Origin: Bradyrhizobium sp.
Lineage (GTDB): Bacteria; Pseudomonadota; Alphaproteobacteria; Rhizobiales; Xanthobacteraceae
Length of the DNA: 61,264 nt
NCBI RefSeq assembly: GCF_030646015.1
Contig: NZ_JAUSLT010000068.1
Span: 1-61,264 of the forward strand
Reading direction: 5' to 3'
A program made the translations under genes and the position numbers. A model generated the notes under the pieces. The model was given only the letters and a program-made list of their open reading frames with translations. It was not told where the DNA came from and made no database searches. Below are positions 9,881-19,723 of the stretch, in pieces (within the stretch, counting starts at the first letter, position 1; every line of letters begins with the position of its first letter).

Positions 9881-9989
9881 CGTAGCCCGGATGGAGCGAA
9901 GCGTAATCCGGGAATGAACGTGAGGCTGGCCCCGGATTGCGCCATCGGCTCGGCGCTTCGCCGACCCGCCGTCTCCATCCGGGCTACGG
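9881..9989. repeat. dispersed palindromic repeat (type D)
   Basis: Outer arms CGTAGCCCGGATGGA (9881-9895) and TCCATCCGGGCTACG (9974-9988) are exact reverse complements. Inside is GAAGCGTAATCCGGG with its partner CCCCGGATTGCGCC. This is a known style of Bradyrhizobium intergenic repeat. It ends 9 bases from the stop of the DUF1244 gene and could act as its transcript end. Confidence 0.7.
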
Positions 9990-9997
9990 ATTTCGAC

Positions 9998-10297
9998 TCA
10001 GTGGCTATGGCTCTTTTTCATCGCCGCGAGTTGCTCGGGCGTGGCGGGGCCCTGATGGGTCGCCTTCCAGGTCTCGTAGGGCATGCCGTAGACCGCCTCG
10101 CGGCTCTCGTCCCTGGTCATGGCGGCGCCCTTGGCGTCGGCTTCTTCCTTCAGCCAGTTCGACAGGCAGTTGCGGCAGAAACCCGCCAGATTCATCAGAT
10201 CGATGTTCTGGACGTCGGTGCGCCCGCGCAGATGCTCGACCAGGCGCCGAAAGGCCGCCGCCTCGAGTTCCGTTCTGGTTTTGTCGTCGATGGCCAT
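9998..10297 (-). CDS. DUF1244 domain-containing protein
   Basis: Cytoplasmic protein of 99 residues, all helical, with conserved text RRLVEHLRGRTDVQNIDLMNLAGFCRNCLSNWL and the CRNC pair. The C-terminus is His/Ser-rich. The family (DUF1244) is widespread in proteobacteria and its function is not established. The start at 10297 is chosen because MAIDDKTRTELEAAAFRRL is the usual N-terminus and GGGGAAGAG lies upstream; the open frame runs further to 10462. It is divergent from the DUF1036-pyk operon, an arrangement I recall as common in this bacterial group. Confidence 0.85.
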   Translation of the reverse strand: MAIDDKTRTELEAAAFRRLVEHLRGRTDVQNIDLMNLAGFCRNCLSNWLKEEADAKGAAMTRDESREAVYGMPYETWKATHQGPATPEQLAAMKKSHSH

Positions 10298-10484
10298 GGC
10301 CGCGTCTCTTCCCCAGGGTGATATTGTCATAAGGTGGGAGTTGTCACAGATTTTACCATATCGCAGCGCAAAGGGGGAACTTGAGGCCGAATTTCGGCTC
10401 CAATGCCCAAAACGGCAGCTGCCGGCGTTGACAGCTGCCGATGGCCTACGCGAAATCATCAAGGAACTGATATAGCTTCACTAA

Positions 10485-11081
10485 ATGATCGCAAGCGATT
10501 CCCACCGTCGGCATTCCCTTCCCGCTCGCCTGACCGCCGGTCTGATCCCGGCGCTGGTGCTTGCGGTGACATGCCTGTGGAACGGTTCGGCGGCGGCGGA
10601 TTTTCGTCTCTGCAACAATACCTCCAGCCGGGTCGGCATTGCGCTCGGCTACAAGGATGCCGAGGGCTGGACCACCGAAGGCTGGTGGAACGTGTCCTCG
10701 CGGAGCTGCGAAACCCTGCTGCGCGGCACGCTTGTCGCACGCTTCTATTATATCTACGCGCTCGATTACGACCGCGGCGGCGAGTGGTCGGGACAGGCAT
10801 TCATGTGTTCGCGCGACAAGGAATTCACCATCAAGGGCACCGAAAATTGCCTGGCGCGCGGATTTGACCGCACCGGGTTCTTCGAGGTCGACACCGGCGA
10901 GCAGCGCGCCTGGACCGTGCAACTGACCGAATCCAACGAAACCCCCGCGCCGCGTTTGCCGGGGATGCCGGGAACGGTTGGCCCCGGCGGCCCCGGTGGC
11001 TTTCAAGGGATGCCGAATTCGCCGGGCGGGCCGCCTCCGGGCGCGCCTGGTCTGCCGCCGGCGCCTGGAAGCAAACAATGA
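10485..11081 (+). CDS. secreted DUF1036 domain protein
   Basis: Exported protein of 198 residues. The signal peptide covers residues 1-37 (hydrophobic LIPALVLAVTCLW, cleavage near SAAA-DF). The DUF1036 domain follows: DFRLCNNTSSRVGIALGYKD, then WTTEGWWNV, then LARFYYIYALDYDRG. Four cysteines are suitable for disulfides. The tail from about residue 150 is Pro/Gly-rich and disordered. Function is unknown; family members are small periplasmic or surface proteins. Its stop overlaps the pyk start (ATGA at 11078-11081), so the two are translationally coupled, an odd pairing of an envelope protein with a glycolytic enzyme. Confidence 0.88.
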   Translation: MIASDSHRRHSLPARLTAGLIPALVLAVTCLWNGSAAADFRLCNNTSSRVGIALGYKDAEGWTTEGWWNVSSRSCETLLRGTLVARFYYIYALDYDRGGEWSGQAFMCSRDKEFTIKGTENCLARGFDRTGFFEVDTGEQRAWTVQLTESNETPAPRLPGMPGTVGPGGPGGFQGMPNSPGGPPPGAPGLPPAPGSKQ

Positions 11082-12514
11082 GACGCCTTCGCCGCATCAA
11101 GATCCTGGCAACGCTTGGCCCCGCCTCTTCCGACAGCGCGATGATCCGCAAGCTGTTCGAGGCCGGCGCCGACCTGTTCCGCATCAATATGAGCCACACC
11201 TCGCACGACACCATGCGCGAACTGGTCAAGACCATTCGCAACGTCGAGAGCAGCTATGGCCGCCCGATCGGCATCCTGGTCGATCTGCAGGGCCCGAAAC
11301 TTCGCCTGGGATCATTCACCGAAGGCGCGATCCAGCTCAAGAACGGCGAAAGCTTCGTGCTCGATTCCAGCAAGGCCCCGGGCGACAACACCCGTGTCCA
11401 CCTTCCGCATCCGGAAATTCTGGCCGCGCTGCGGCCGGGCCACGCGCTGCTGCTCGATGACGGCAAGGTCCGCTTGATCGCCGAAGAAACCTCGCCGGAG
11501 CGCGCCGTCACCCGCGTCGTGATCGGCGGCAGGATGTCGGACCGCAAGGGCGTCAGCCTGCCCGACACGGATCTTCCCGTCTCGGCGATGACGCCGAAGG
11601 ATCGCGCGGACCTCGACGCCGCATTGGTGACCGGAATCGACTGGGTCGCACTGTCCTTCGTGCAGCGCGCCGAGGACGTGCTCGAGGCCAAGAAAATGAT
11701 CCGCGGCCGTGCCGCGGTGATGGCGAAAATCGAAAAGCCGCAGGCGATCGACCGGCTGCCGGAGATCATCGAGGCTTCCGACGCGCTGATGGTGGCGCGC
11801 GGCGATCTCGGCGTCGAACTGCCGCTGGAGCGGGTGCCGAGCCTGCAGAAACAGATGACCCGGATGGCGCGGCGCGCCGGCAAGCCGGTGGTGGTCGCGA
11901 CGCAAATGCTGGAATCGATGATCCAGAGCCCGGTGCCGACCCGCGCCGAGGTCTCCGACGTCGCTACCGCCGTCTATGAAGGCGCCGACGCCATCATGCT
12001 GTCGGCGGAATCGGCGGCCGGCAAGTTTCCGGTCGAGGCGGTCTCGACCATGAACCGGATCGGCGAGGAAGTGGAGCGCGACCCGACCTATCGCGGCGTG
12101 CTCAATGCGCAGCGCGCCGAGCCGGAGCCGACCGTCGGCGACGCCATCGCCGATGCCGCGCGGCAGATCGCCGAAACGCTGGACCTGTCGGCGATCATCT
12201 GCTGGACCAGTTCGGGCTCGACCGCGCTGCGGGTCGCGCGCGAGCGGCCGAAACCGCCGGTGGTCGCGATCACGCCGAATCTGGCGACCGGACGCAAGCT
12301 GTCGCTGGTGTGGGGCGTGCATTGCGTGGTCGCCGAAGACGCGCAGGATCTCGACGACATGGTCAGCCGCGCCGGCTCGATTGCGTTTCGCGACGGTTTT
12401 GCCAGAGCCGGCCAGCGCGTCATCATCGTCGCCGGCGTGCCGCTGCGTTCGCCCGGCACCACCAACATGCTGCGCATCGCCTCGGTCGGCCCGGACGGCG
12501 ACGCGGATATGTGA
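11078..12514 (+). CDS. pyk: pyruvate kinase
   Basis: Converts phosphoenolpyruvate and ADP to pyruvate and ATP in lower glycolysis. The protein has 478 residues, the normal length. Visible landmarks: substrate-site RRIKILATLGPASS at the N-terminus, INMSHTSHD, the B-domain insert after LVDLQGPKLR, catalytic AVMAKIEKPQAIDRL with the essential Lys, the metal-binding MVARGDLGVELPLE, and VVATQMLESM followed by TRAEVSDVATAVYEGADAIMLSAESA. The C-terminal regulatory domain is complete. It is coupled to DUF1036 by a 4-bp overlap. Confidence 0.97.
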   Translation: MRRLRRIKILATLGPASSDSAMIRKLFEAGADLFRINMSHTSHDTMRELVKTIRNVESSYGRPIGILVDLQGPKLRLGSFTEGAIQLKNGESFVLDSSKAPGDNTRVHLPHPEILAALRPGHALLLDDGKVRLIAEETSPERAVTRVVIGGRMSDRKGVSLPDTDLPVSAMTPKDRADLDAALVTGIDWVALSFVQRAEDVLEAKKMIRGRAAVMAKIEKPQAIDRLPEIIEASDALMVARGDLGVELPLERVPSLQKQMTRMARRAGKPVVVATQMLESMIQSPVPTRAEVSDVATAVYEGADAIMLSAESAAGKFPVEAVSTMNRIGEEVERDPTYRGVLNAQRAEPEPTVGDAIADAARQIAETLDLSAIICWTSSGSTALRVARERPKPPVVAITPNLATGRKLSLVWGVHCVVAEDAQDLDDMVSRAGSIAFRDGFARAGQRVIIVAGVPLRSPGTTNMLRIASVGPDGDADM

Positions 12515-12615
12515 GGGACGCCACACCCAATCTTTACCTACCGCCGGTACCCAGAAGCCTGCATGAGCGATTCCCATCGCCACCCTGGCGGCAAAGCCAG
12601 TTTCCCCTGGAGAAC

Positions 12616-13833
12616 ATGATGCGGTCCGTCATTCGCAACTCTGGCTTCGCACTGCTATTTGCGATCACTCTGATTTCTACGGGTTCGCGGGCACAGGACA
12701 AGGGCCCGATCCAGATCGCATCCGGAGTGACGTACGAATTCCTGGACCGCTGGGATATCGGTCGCCTGAACCAGATCCTCCAGACCGATACGCCGAAATT
12801 CTCCGGCATCCCGGTAACCTACACGCCGGCCCGCAATGCAGTCCGGCTCTACCGGGTCACCTATTCCTCGGTGGTCCCGGAGCGCGGCAACAAGCCGACC
12901 GTCGCCACTGGACTCCTCGCCGTTCCCGACACCAAGGACACGACCTTCCCGATGGTCTCCTATCAGCACGGGACTGTGTACGGAAAGCAGCAGGTCCCGT
13001 CCTTTGCAGAGCAATCGCCGGAAACCCAACTGATGATCGCGCAGTTCGCGGGACAGGGATATCTCTTGATCGGCGCCGATTATTTCGGCCTCGGCCTGTC
13101 TGACGAGCCCGAAGGCTACATGGTGAAGGCGAGTCATCAACAGGCCAGCTATGACCTCCTGACCGCAAGCCGGGCCGTCCTGGGCCATTTGAGACTGGAC
13201 AGTACCAAACTCTTCCTCGCCGGTTGGTCACAGGGCGGGTTCGTCACCATGGCATTCCTGCAGAAGCTCGAAAGCGCCGGCGTGACCGTGCAGGCGGCCG
13301 CCACGGCGAGCGCGCCCGTCGACGTTTTCGTCGCGCTGAACGGCTTTCTCAATTTCCCGAGGAAGAACGATGCGGCCTGGGTGCCCACCCTGTTTATCCT
13401 GTCGTCGTTCGCCTTCGAGCACTATTACGGTGTGCCGGGCCTGGCGCGTTCTCTCCTCAACGACGCCTATTACGACGTCTCGCGCAAGGCGTATGAGCGG
13501 CAGCCTTTCGAGGCCGCCGACGTTCCGACCGACCTTCGCAAGCTGATACGGACCGAATATTTCGATCCGCAGTTCTTCGCGGCGTCAGCCTATGGCCGAC
13601 TGGTGGCGCAGACCGAGGCCTACCGTTGGCTCATCAAGTCGCCGGTCCGGAATTATTACGGTGAGGCCGACGAGGCCATCAGCATCGGCTTGGGACAACT
13701 GGCGATGACCTATCAACGGGCGATCGGAAACGGTAACCCGCAGGTCGAAGCGGTTTCGACCGGGGAGACCAGCCACCGCGGCACCTTCGCCCGCGCGGTG
13801 CCGCAATGGAAGAACTGGTTCGACGCCCTCTAG
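12616..13833 (+). CDS. secreted alpha/beta hydrolase (lipase-like)
   Basis: Exported hydrolase of 405 residues. A signal peptide (hydrophobic FALLFAITLISTGSRA) precedes an alpha/beta-hydrolase fold. The oxyanion region is MVSYQHGTVYGKQ. The nucleophile elbow is AGWSQGG, which supplies the catalytic Ser. The candidate acid is in YYGEADEAIS and the candidate His in ETSHRGTF near the C-terminus. A helical lid-like insertion lies between the elbow and the acid. Closest in appearance to secretory lipases or prolyl-oligopeptidase-like esterases; substrate unknown. ATG 12616 is preferred because CTGGAG is 6 bases upstream and a signal peptide follows; the frame is open further upstream inside pyk. 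It is 101 bases after pyk and probably has its own transcript. Confidence 0.85.
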   Translation: MMRSVIRNSGFALLFAITLISTGSRAQDKGPIQIASGVTYEFLDRWDIGRLNQILQTDTPKFSGIPVTYTPARNAVRLYRVTYSSVVPERGNKPTVATGLLAVPDTKDTTFPMVSYQHGTVYGKQQVPSFAEQSPETQLMIAQFAGQGYLLIGADYFGLGLSDEPEGYMVKASHQQASYDLLTASRAVLGHLRLDSTKLFLAGWSQGGFVTMAFLQKLESAGVTVQAAATASAPVDVFVALNGFLNFPRKNDAAWVPTLFILSSFAFEHYYGVPGLARSLLNDAYYDVSRKAYERQPFEAADVPTDLRKLIRTEYFDPQFFAASAYGRLVAQTEAYRWLIKSPVRNYYGEADEAISIGLGQLAMTYQRAIGNGNPQVEAVSTGETSHRGTFARAVPQWKNWFDAL

Positions 13834-13912
13834 ATCCGGCCCGCATTAGGAGAGCCGCGATCGGCCCGGTCAGCGACGCGGATATGTGAGTTGCGTGGCG
13901 GCACCGGTCTTC

Positions 13913-14075
13913 ACCCTCCCCTGGAGGGGGAGGGTCGGCTCGCGTTGAGCGCAGCGAAATGCGAAACGGGGTGGGGTGACAGTCTCGCAACGCACGCACC
14001 GTTCGATATGAGAGACCGTCACCCCACCCCGCCGCTCCTTTCAGTCGCGTCGACCCTCCCCCTCCAGGGGAGGGT
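13913..14075. repeat. dispersed palindromic repeat (type A, copy 1)
   Basis: Outer arms CCCTCCCCTGGAGGGGGAGG and its near-complement on the right; inner arms GGGGTGGGGTGACAGTCTC and GAGACCGTCACCCCACCCC. It can fold end to end into one long hairpin. Copies 2 (41071-41234, inverted) and 3 (55724-55875) share the outer and inner arms. Confidence 0.85.
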
Positions 14076-14089
14076 AAGCGGGATCGCCG

Positions 14090-14830
14090 CGCATTCAGGA
14101 TTCAAAATTTCAAACATCGCGCCGATACACGTCCGCATTCTCGCGACGCGATGCGCCCGAGGTTTGCATCAACTTCACCCTTCTCAAGAAAGAAGGGCGC
14201 AGGGAAAGCCGGGCGCCGATTGCACCCGCGGTCGTGCACATAGAGTGCACGAGTAGACCACAGGTGAACCGGATCATCCGGCTTTCCCTGCACGGTGGGT
14301 TACGGCTTATTCGTGATCTCCCCGGTGAGCCTTGCACTATTGCCACCGTCGCCGTGCGGATCGCAGATGCATCACGCCCGGTTGGGCCGGATGCATCTCC
14401 ACACGACTTGACGCCAGCATGGGGGCGTCAGGACCACACGATTTCGCCGTCCGCGCCCGTCTCGCCAAAGCTCCCGCCGGACCTCGCGCCCATCATGCGG
14501 GTTTCGTCGAAGACAGTTAGCAGCGCCGTCCGTCTGTGCGCCGGATCATCGCTCACGGAGTTCAATCCGCCCTGCGATCCCTTGCGCGCCCGACGCTGTC
14601 GCGTCCATCGCATCCCACCGCGCGTTCGTGACGTGCGCAACGCCCCTTGTCGGGTGGGACGGGCGAATCACTACGGGTGATTTGCCCGACGTGTTAAGCA
14701 AAATATTTTTGTTTCGAGGGCTTGACTTTGATTTCCGATAAACAGAAGTTATTTGCCCGTCGGGTCGTTTTCGTTACTTCGCAGGGTGGACAAAGGCGCG
14801 CTCTTCGCGCCGTGCCCACCATTGACGTGT
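14090..14830. other. 740-bp non-coding stretch resembling a long dispersed Bradyrhizobium element
   Basis: No frame has convincing coding character, although frames of up to 148 codons exist by chance of high GC. The text is mosaic: a part around 14231-14310 (GTGCACGAGTAGACCACAGG onward), then a block near 14570-14700 with GACGGGCGAATCACTACGGG/TGATTTGCCCGACG, an AT-rich block at 14698-14760, and GGGTCGTTTTCGTTACTTCG. I recall very similar blocks between genes in many Bradyrhizobium genomes, sometimes mis-annotated as short hypothetical proteins. Whether it is a mobile element relic, an RNA or something else cannot be told here. Confidence 0.4.
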
Positions 14831-14916
14831 GTTGAACGAAGATGTGGGCACGCGTCCGCCTTCGCTCTTCGAGCTACGGCAGACGCTTTGCCCGCCCTAC
14901 AGTTTTGCGATTTTTC

Positions 14917-15591
14917 CTAAGCCCCGACCAGCGCCTTCGCCGGCAGCACCGCCTGCACCACGAGGCCGCGGGCGCGGGCGTCCATCACACCGACGGCGCG
15001 CAGCGCGAGCAGCGTCACGGTTTGCACGGCGTCGCGCAGCTTTCCGGAATCATCGGTGTTGTCTGGCGCCAGCGGCCCGACCAGCGATTCATGCAGCGCG
15101 CCGAGCAGCGCGGTGGCGGCCAGCGCGGTGTCCTGCGCCGGCAGATGCCCGGCGCGCACCGCGGCGTCGATTCGGCCAGCAATCTCGCCGGCGATCTCGC
15201 GCCGGCTGGCGAGGCGCGACGCGGTGACGTCGACATCGACCGGCTCGGCCAAAATGCCCCAGGCGAGCTTGCGCTGCGACAGCACATGCACCGCGACGGT
15301 GGTGACGGCGGCGGCCAGCGCCGACGACGGGCCGGGAGCCGCGTCCGCGGCGCGGCGGATCGCCGCCAGTTCGTCGCGCGAGACGTCGGCGATCAATTCG
15401 GAAATCAGATCGGCCTTGGAGGGGAAGTAGCGATAGACGGTGCCGGCCGCGACATTGGCGCGGATCGCCACGGGCGCGATCTGCACCGCGGCCATGCCGC
15501 CCTCGGCGGCGGCATCCCGCGCCGCCGCCAGGATGGCGCTGCGCCGCGCCGCCAGCCGCTTCACCACCTGATGGGTTCGCCGATAGACCAT
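14917..15591 (-). CDS. TetR/AcrR family transcriptional regulator
   Basis: Repressor-type protein of 224 residues. The N-terminal helix-turn-helix covers about residues 14-62 (RSAILAAARDAAAEGG to VAAGTVYRYFPSKADLI), with the typical TVYRYFPSK recognition end. The C-terminal ligand-binding half is Ala-rich and all helical. The start at 15591 (MVYRRTHQ) is chosen as the usual family length; the frame continues to 15702. A palindrome at 15695-15710 about 100 bases upstream may be its operator. The upstream neighbour on the same strand is the GT87-type protein, 193 bases away; no clear target gene is adjacent. Confidence 0.85.
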   Translation of the reverse strand: MVYRRTHQVVKRLAARRSAILAAARDAAAEGGMAAVQIAPVAIRANVAAGTVYRYFPSKADLISELIADVSRDELAAIRRAADAAPGPSSALAAAVTTVAVHVLSQRKLAWGILAEPVDVDVTASRLASRREIAGEIAGRIDAAVRAGHLPAQDTALAATALLGALHESLVGPLAPDNTDDSGKLRDAVQTVTLLALRAVGVMDARARGLVVQAVLPAKALVGA

Positions 15592-15694
15592 GGCGCGTTT
15601 CTCGTCCCGGGCGCCCTGCCGGCCAAACCGGGCTCGGCAAAACGCGTGCGTCTTCAGTTGTTTTGAGCAGTTTGGCACAAACCGCTTTGAAGAA

Positions 15695-15710
15695 CTGAAC
15701 AACTATTCAG
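15695..15710. promoter_or_regulatory. palindrome upstream of TetR gene (candidate operator)
   Basis: CTGAA-CAACTA-TTCAG, 5-bp exact arms, 104 bases before the TetR start. It is short, so chance occurrence is possible. Confidence 0.3.
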
Positions 15711-15784
15711 GCCTGATGACAAGGGTCAAAGTTCGGGATTCAGAATGCAGGCGGAAGCGCCCGCCTCGATCGCCCGCGATCAGG

Positions 15785-17008
15785 TCAGGTGGCGGCCGAC
15801 ACCATCGAGGGTGCCGGCTCAGGCCGCCGCCACAGGCTGGCACGGCGCAGGACGAGAGCCGCCACGATCAGCGTGGCGCCGAAGCCGAGCGGCACGCCGG
15901 TGAGGATGAAGCCCGCGATCATGGCCAGCGCGCAGGCCAGCGCCGGAAGCTCCCAGACGAGAAAGCCGCTCGACAATCCCATACGCACCAGGAACGCGAC
16001 CGGTATCGCCAGCACCATCATGTCGTACATGAAGAGGTATGGCGTGGTCAGCAAGGTGCCGGTCGCAAGGGCGGCGGCCTTCACGGAATAGCGCACCCGG
16101 CTCCGCCACATCAGCGCCAGCACCACCGCCACCGAGCCCGCAAAGATCCAGTGGAATATCCAGGCCAGCGCTTCGGTGCCGCCGAAGGTGCGCACCAGCG
16201 CGAACAGGCTCTGCATCTTCCACCACGGCGCCTTGCCTTCGGTGAGGAACGCCTGTGAGAACATCGGCATCCAGTGGAAGAACGCCTGCCAGCTCTCGGT
16301 GCCGAAGGCGAGCCACGATGCAACGGCCATCGCGATGGTCACGATCGCGGCGGTGAAGAACACCGTCCATTGCGACGCCGCGATCAGCACCAGCGGAAAC
16401 AGCAAACCGTATTGCGGCTTGTAGCTGAGCAGCCCAAGGCAAATGCCTGACAGAATCGGCCGCACCGGCATCAGGTAAAGCGTGCCGCCGATCAGCGCCG
16501 CGGTCAGAAAACCATTCTGGCCGACCAGCACATTGTTGAACGCCATCGGCACCGCCACCGCCAGCAACAGGCCGAAGGGCCGCCCGACGATCGCGCGCAT
16601 CATGGCGAGATAGGGTACGAGGCTTGCCAGCGCCCAGCCGATGAACGCCACGGCGTAGGGAAAATGCGCCAGCAGGCTGGCGACGAACAGGAAGGGCGGA
16701 GGATAATGCCAGGCAAAATAGCCGGTAAAAGTCTGGCCGAGCAGCGCCACTTCGACCTGCTTCTGAATATTCCAGTCCCAGGCCTGCGCAGGATGACCAT
16801 CGAGCGCCAGCCGGCCCGCTGCCCAGACGTTGACGAAATCGGTCGGGATGCCGAGGCCGGCGGAATCATAGATCCACCAGTTGGCCAGATACGCGGTCGG
16901 GAAAAACGAAAGGTTGATGACGGCGAGCGCGAAACAGACGTTCAGCAGCGCGGGCGGGATCGCACTGTGCTCGCTTGGAACGGTCGGGACGGATACGGGC
17001 GTGGCCAT
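15785..17008 (-). CDS. GT87 family (DUF2029) integral membrane glycosyltransferase
   Basis: Polytopic membrane protein of 407 residues with about ten hydrophobic helices, of the GT-C fold type that uses polyprenyl-phosphate sugars. Landmarks: the acidic loop after the first helix, IPTDFVNVWAAGRLALDG, which supplies the catalytic Asp position, then AWHYPPPFLFVASLLAHFPY and LSYKPQYGLLFPLVL, both typical of DUF2029. The acceptor and sugar are unknown; related enzymes build lipid-linked glycans or hopanoid/lipid glycosides. The ATG at 17008 has GGGA upstream; the frame extends to 17062. Apparently monocistronic. Confidence 0.85.
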   Translation of the reverse strand: MATPVSVPTVPSEHSAIPPALLNVCFALAVINLSFFPTAYLANWWIYDSAGLGIPTDFVNVWAAGRLALDGHPAQAWDWNIQKQVEVALLGQTFTGYFAWHYPPPFLFVASLLAHFPYAVAFIGWALASLVPYLAMMRAIVGRPFGLLLAVAVPMAFNNVLVGQNGFLTAALIGGTLYLMPVRPILSGICLGLLSYKPQYGLLFPLVLIAASQWTVFFTAAIVTIAMAVASWLAFGTESWQAFFHWMPMFSQAFLTEGKAPWWKMQSLFALVRTFGGTEALAWIFHWIFAGSVAVVLALMWRSRVRYSVKAAALATGTLLTTPYLFMYDMMVLAIPVAFLVRMGLSSGFLVWELPALACALAMIAGFILTGVPLGFGATLIVAALVLRRASLWRRPEPAPSMVSAAT

Positions 17009-17119
17009 GCGAGATCCCTTGCGCACGCCCGCAGCCTTCGCGACGCGCGCGTTCTCCACCAATAGGCCGACAGCCGTTAAGAAATCTTAAGGTTTTGGGT
17101 GGTGGTGATGAGAATTACC

Positions 17120-17245
17120 CTGTCGTTCCGGCCTCCGGGCCGGGACCATAGCCACCGGCCTATCGCCTCGCACAGATGCCTCAACACCGTATTCCAATCG
17201 CACCGGCACGGAGTATGGGTCCCGGCTCGGAGGCCGGGACGACTC
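17120..17245. repeat. dispersed palindromic repeat (type E)
   Basis: GTCGTTCCGGCCTCCGGGCC at the left pairs with GGCTCGGAGGCCGGGACGAC at the right; GGGACCATA faces TATGGGTCCC. It fills the space between the GT87 gene and the truncated DUF2867-like reading frame and may mark where that gene was cut. Confidence 0.6.
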
Positions 17246-17269
17246 GTTGAGGGATTTCGGCAGAGCCCC

Positions 17270-17452
17270 TCACTCCCAACTCAGCGCGCCGCCGTAGAGC
17301 GGCGTATGCCCGAACAGGGCAAAGAACAGATCGACGATTGCAAGGTCCGGACGCAACAGCGGCGCACGGTATGAATCGTGAAAATAGGCATTGCCGGCCA
17401 GGTGCCGGCTCAGAGCGCTGGCGGGCGGGACATCGCATTCAACGACGGACAT
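17270..17452 (-). pseudogene. 3' truncated DUF2867-like gene
   Basis: A 60-codon frame from an ATG at 17452 with a strong GGGAG 6 bases upstream. The product begins MSVVECDVPPASALSRHLAG and contains FHDSYRAPL and LFFALFGHTP. These match my memory of the N-terminal part of DUF2867 proteins, which normally continue with a Trp/Arg-rich segment for another 90 or so residues. Here the frame turns into unrelated sequence after HTPLYGG and stops 25 bases before a type E repeat. It is best read as a remnant cut by sequence loss or repeat insertion. A functional short peptide cannot be excluded. Confidence 0.45.
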
Positions 17453-17484
17453 GGCGAGCTCCCCCACGACGCGAGCATTCACAC

Positions 17485-17513
17485 AAGAAAACGGGCGCAT
17501 GATGCGCCCGTTT
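17485..17513 (-). terminator. intrinsic terminator of ftsH
   Basis: AAACGGGCGCAT-G-ATGCGCCCGTTT is an almost perfect palindrome 30 bases past the ftsH stop. On the minus strand the hairpin is followed by TTTTC. It also lies just upstream of the truncated DUF2867-like frame and insulates it from ftsH. Confidence 0.8.
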
Positions 17514-17542
17514 CCAAATCAATCGATAGCAGATGCGCCGCA

Positions 17543-19465
<1,923 letters not shown>

Positions 19466-19560
19466 CGATCTTCCTTCGTGGTCGCGCGGATCGCGGCCTT
19501 ATGTCCTTGGGTATTGTTCTTGAGGCCGGCACCCGGGAATCTCCCGGTCCGCTGCATTCC

Positions 19561-19589
19561 AATCTAGGTGTCGCCCCGGTCAATGCCAA
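19561..19589 (-). promoter_or_regulatory. candidate ftsH promoter
   Basis: On the minus strand TTGGCA, 17 bases, TAGATT, ending 95 bases before the ftsH start. The flanking text (CCTTGGCA ... CCTAGATT) also resembles the alphaproteobacterial heat-shock (RpoH) promoter form CTTG-N-CTA, which would fit ftsH. Confidence 0.4.
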
Positions 19590-19723
19590 GGGAACCAGAC
19601 AGGACTATTTAACGCATGTTAGCCAGATTCCCGCGCAAATAATGGCGGTGAAACCGGTGTTTTCCGGGGTGGTTAAGACTCCATCGGACCCATCAGACCG
19701 CCAGCAGGGGTTCGATCCGGACG

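Noticed and set aside
14234..14680. 148-codon open frame as a gene
   Set aside because: No signal, domain or ribosome site; composition looks like a chance frame in GC-rich repeat-like DNA.
17085..17100. TTAAGAAATCTTAA upstream of the GT87 gene as a CtrA box
   Set aside because: The spacing between the half sites is 6 bases, not 7.
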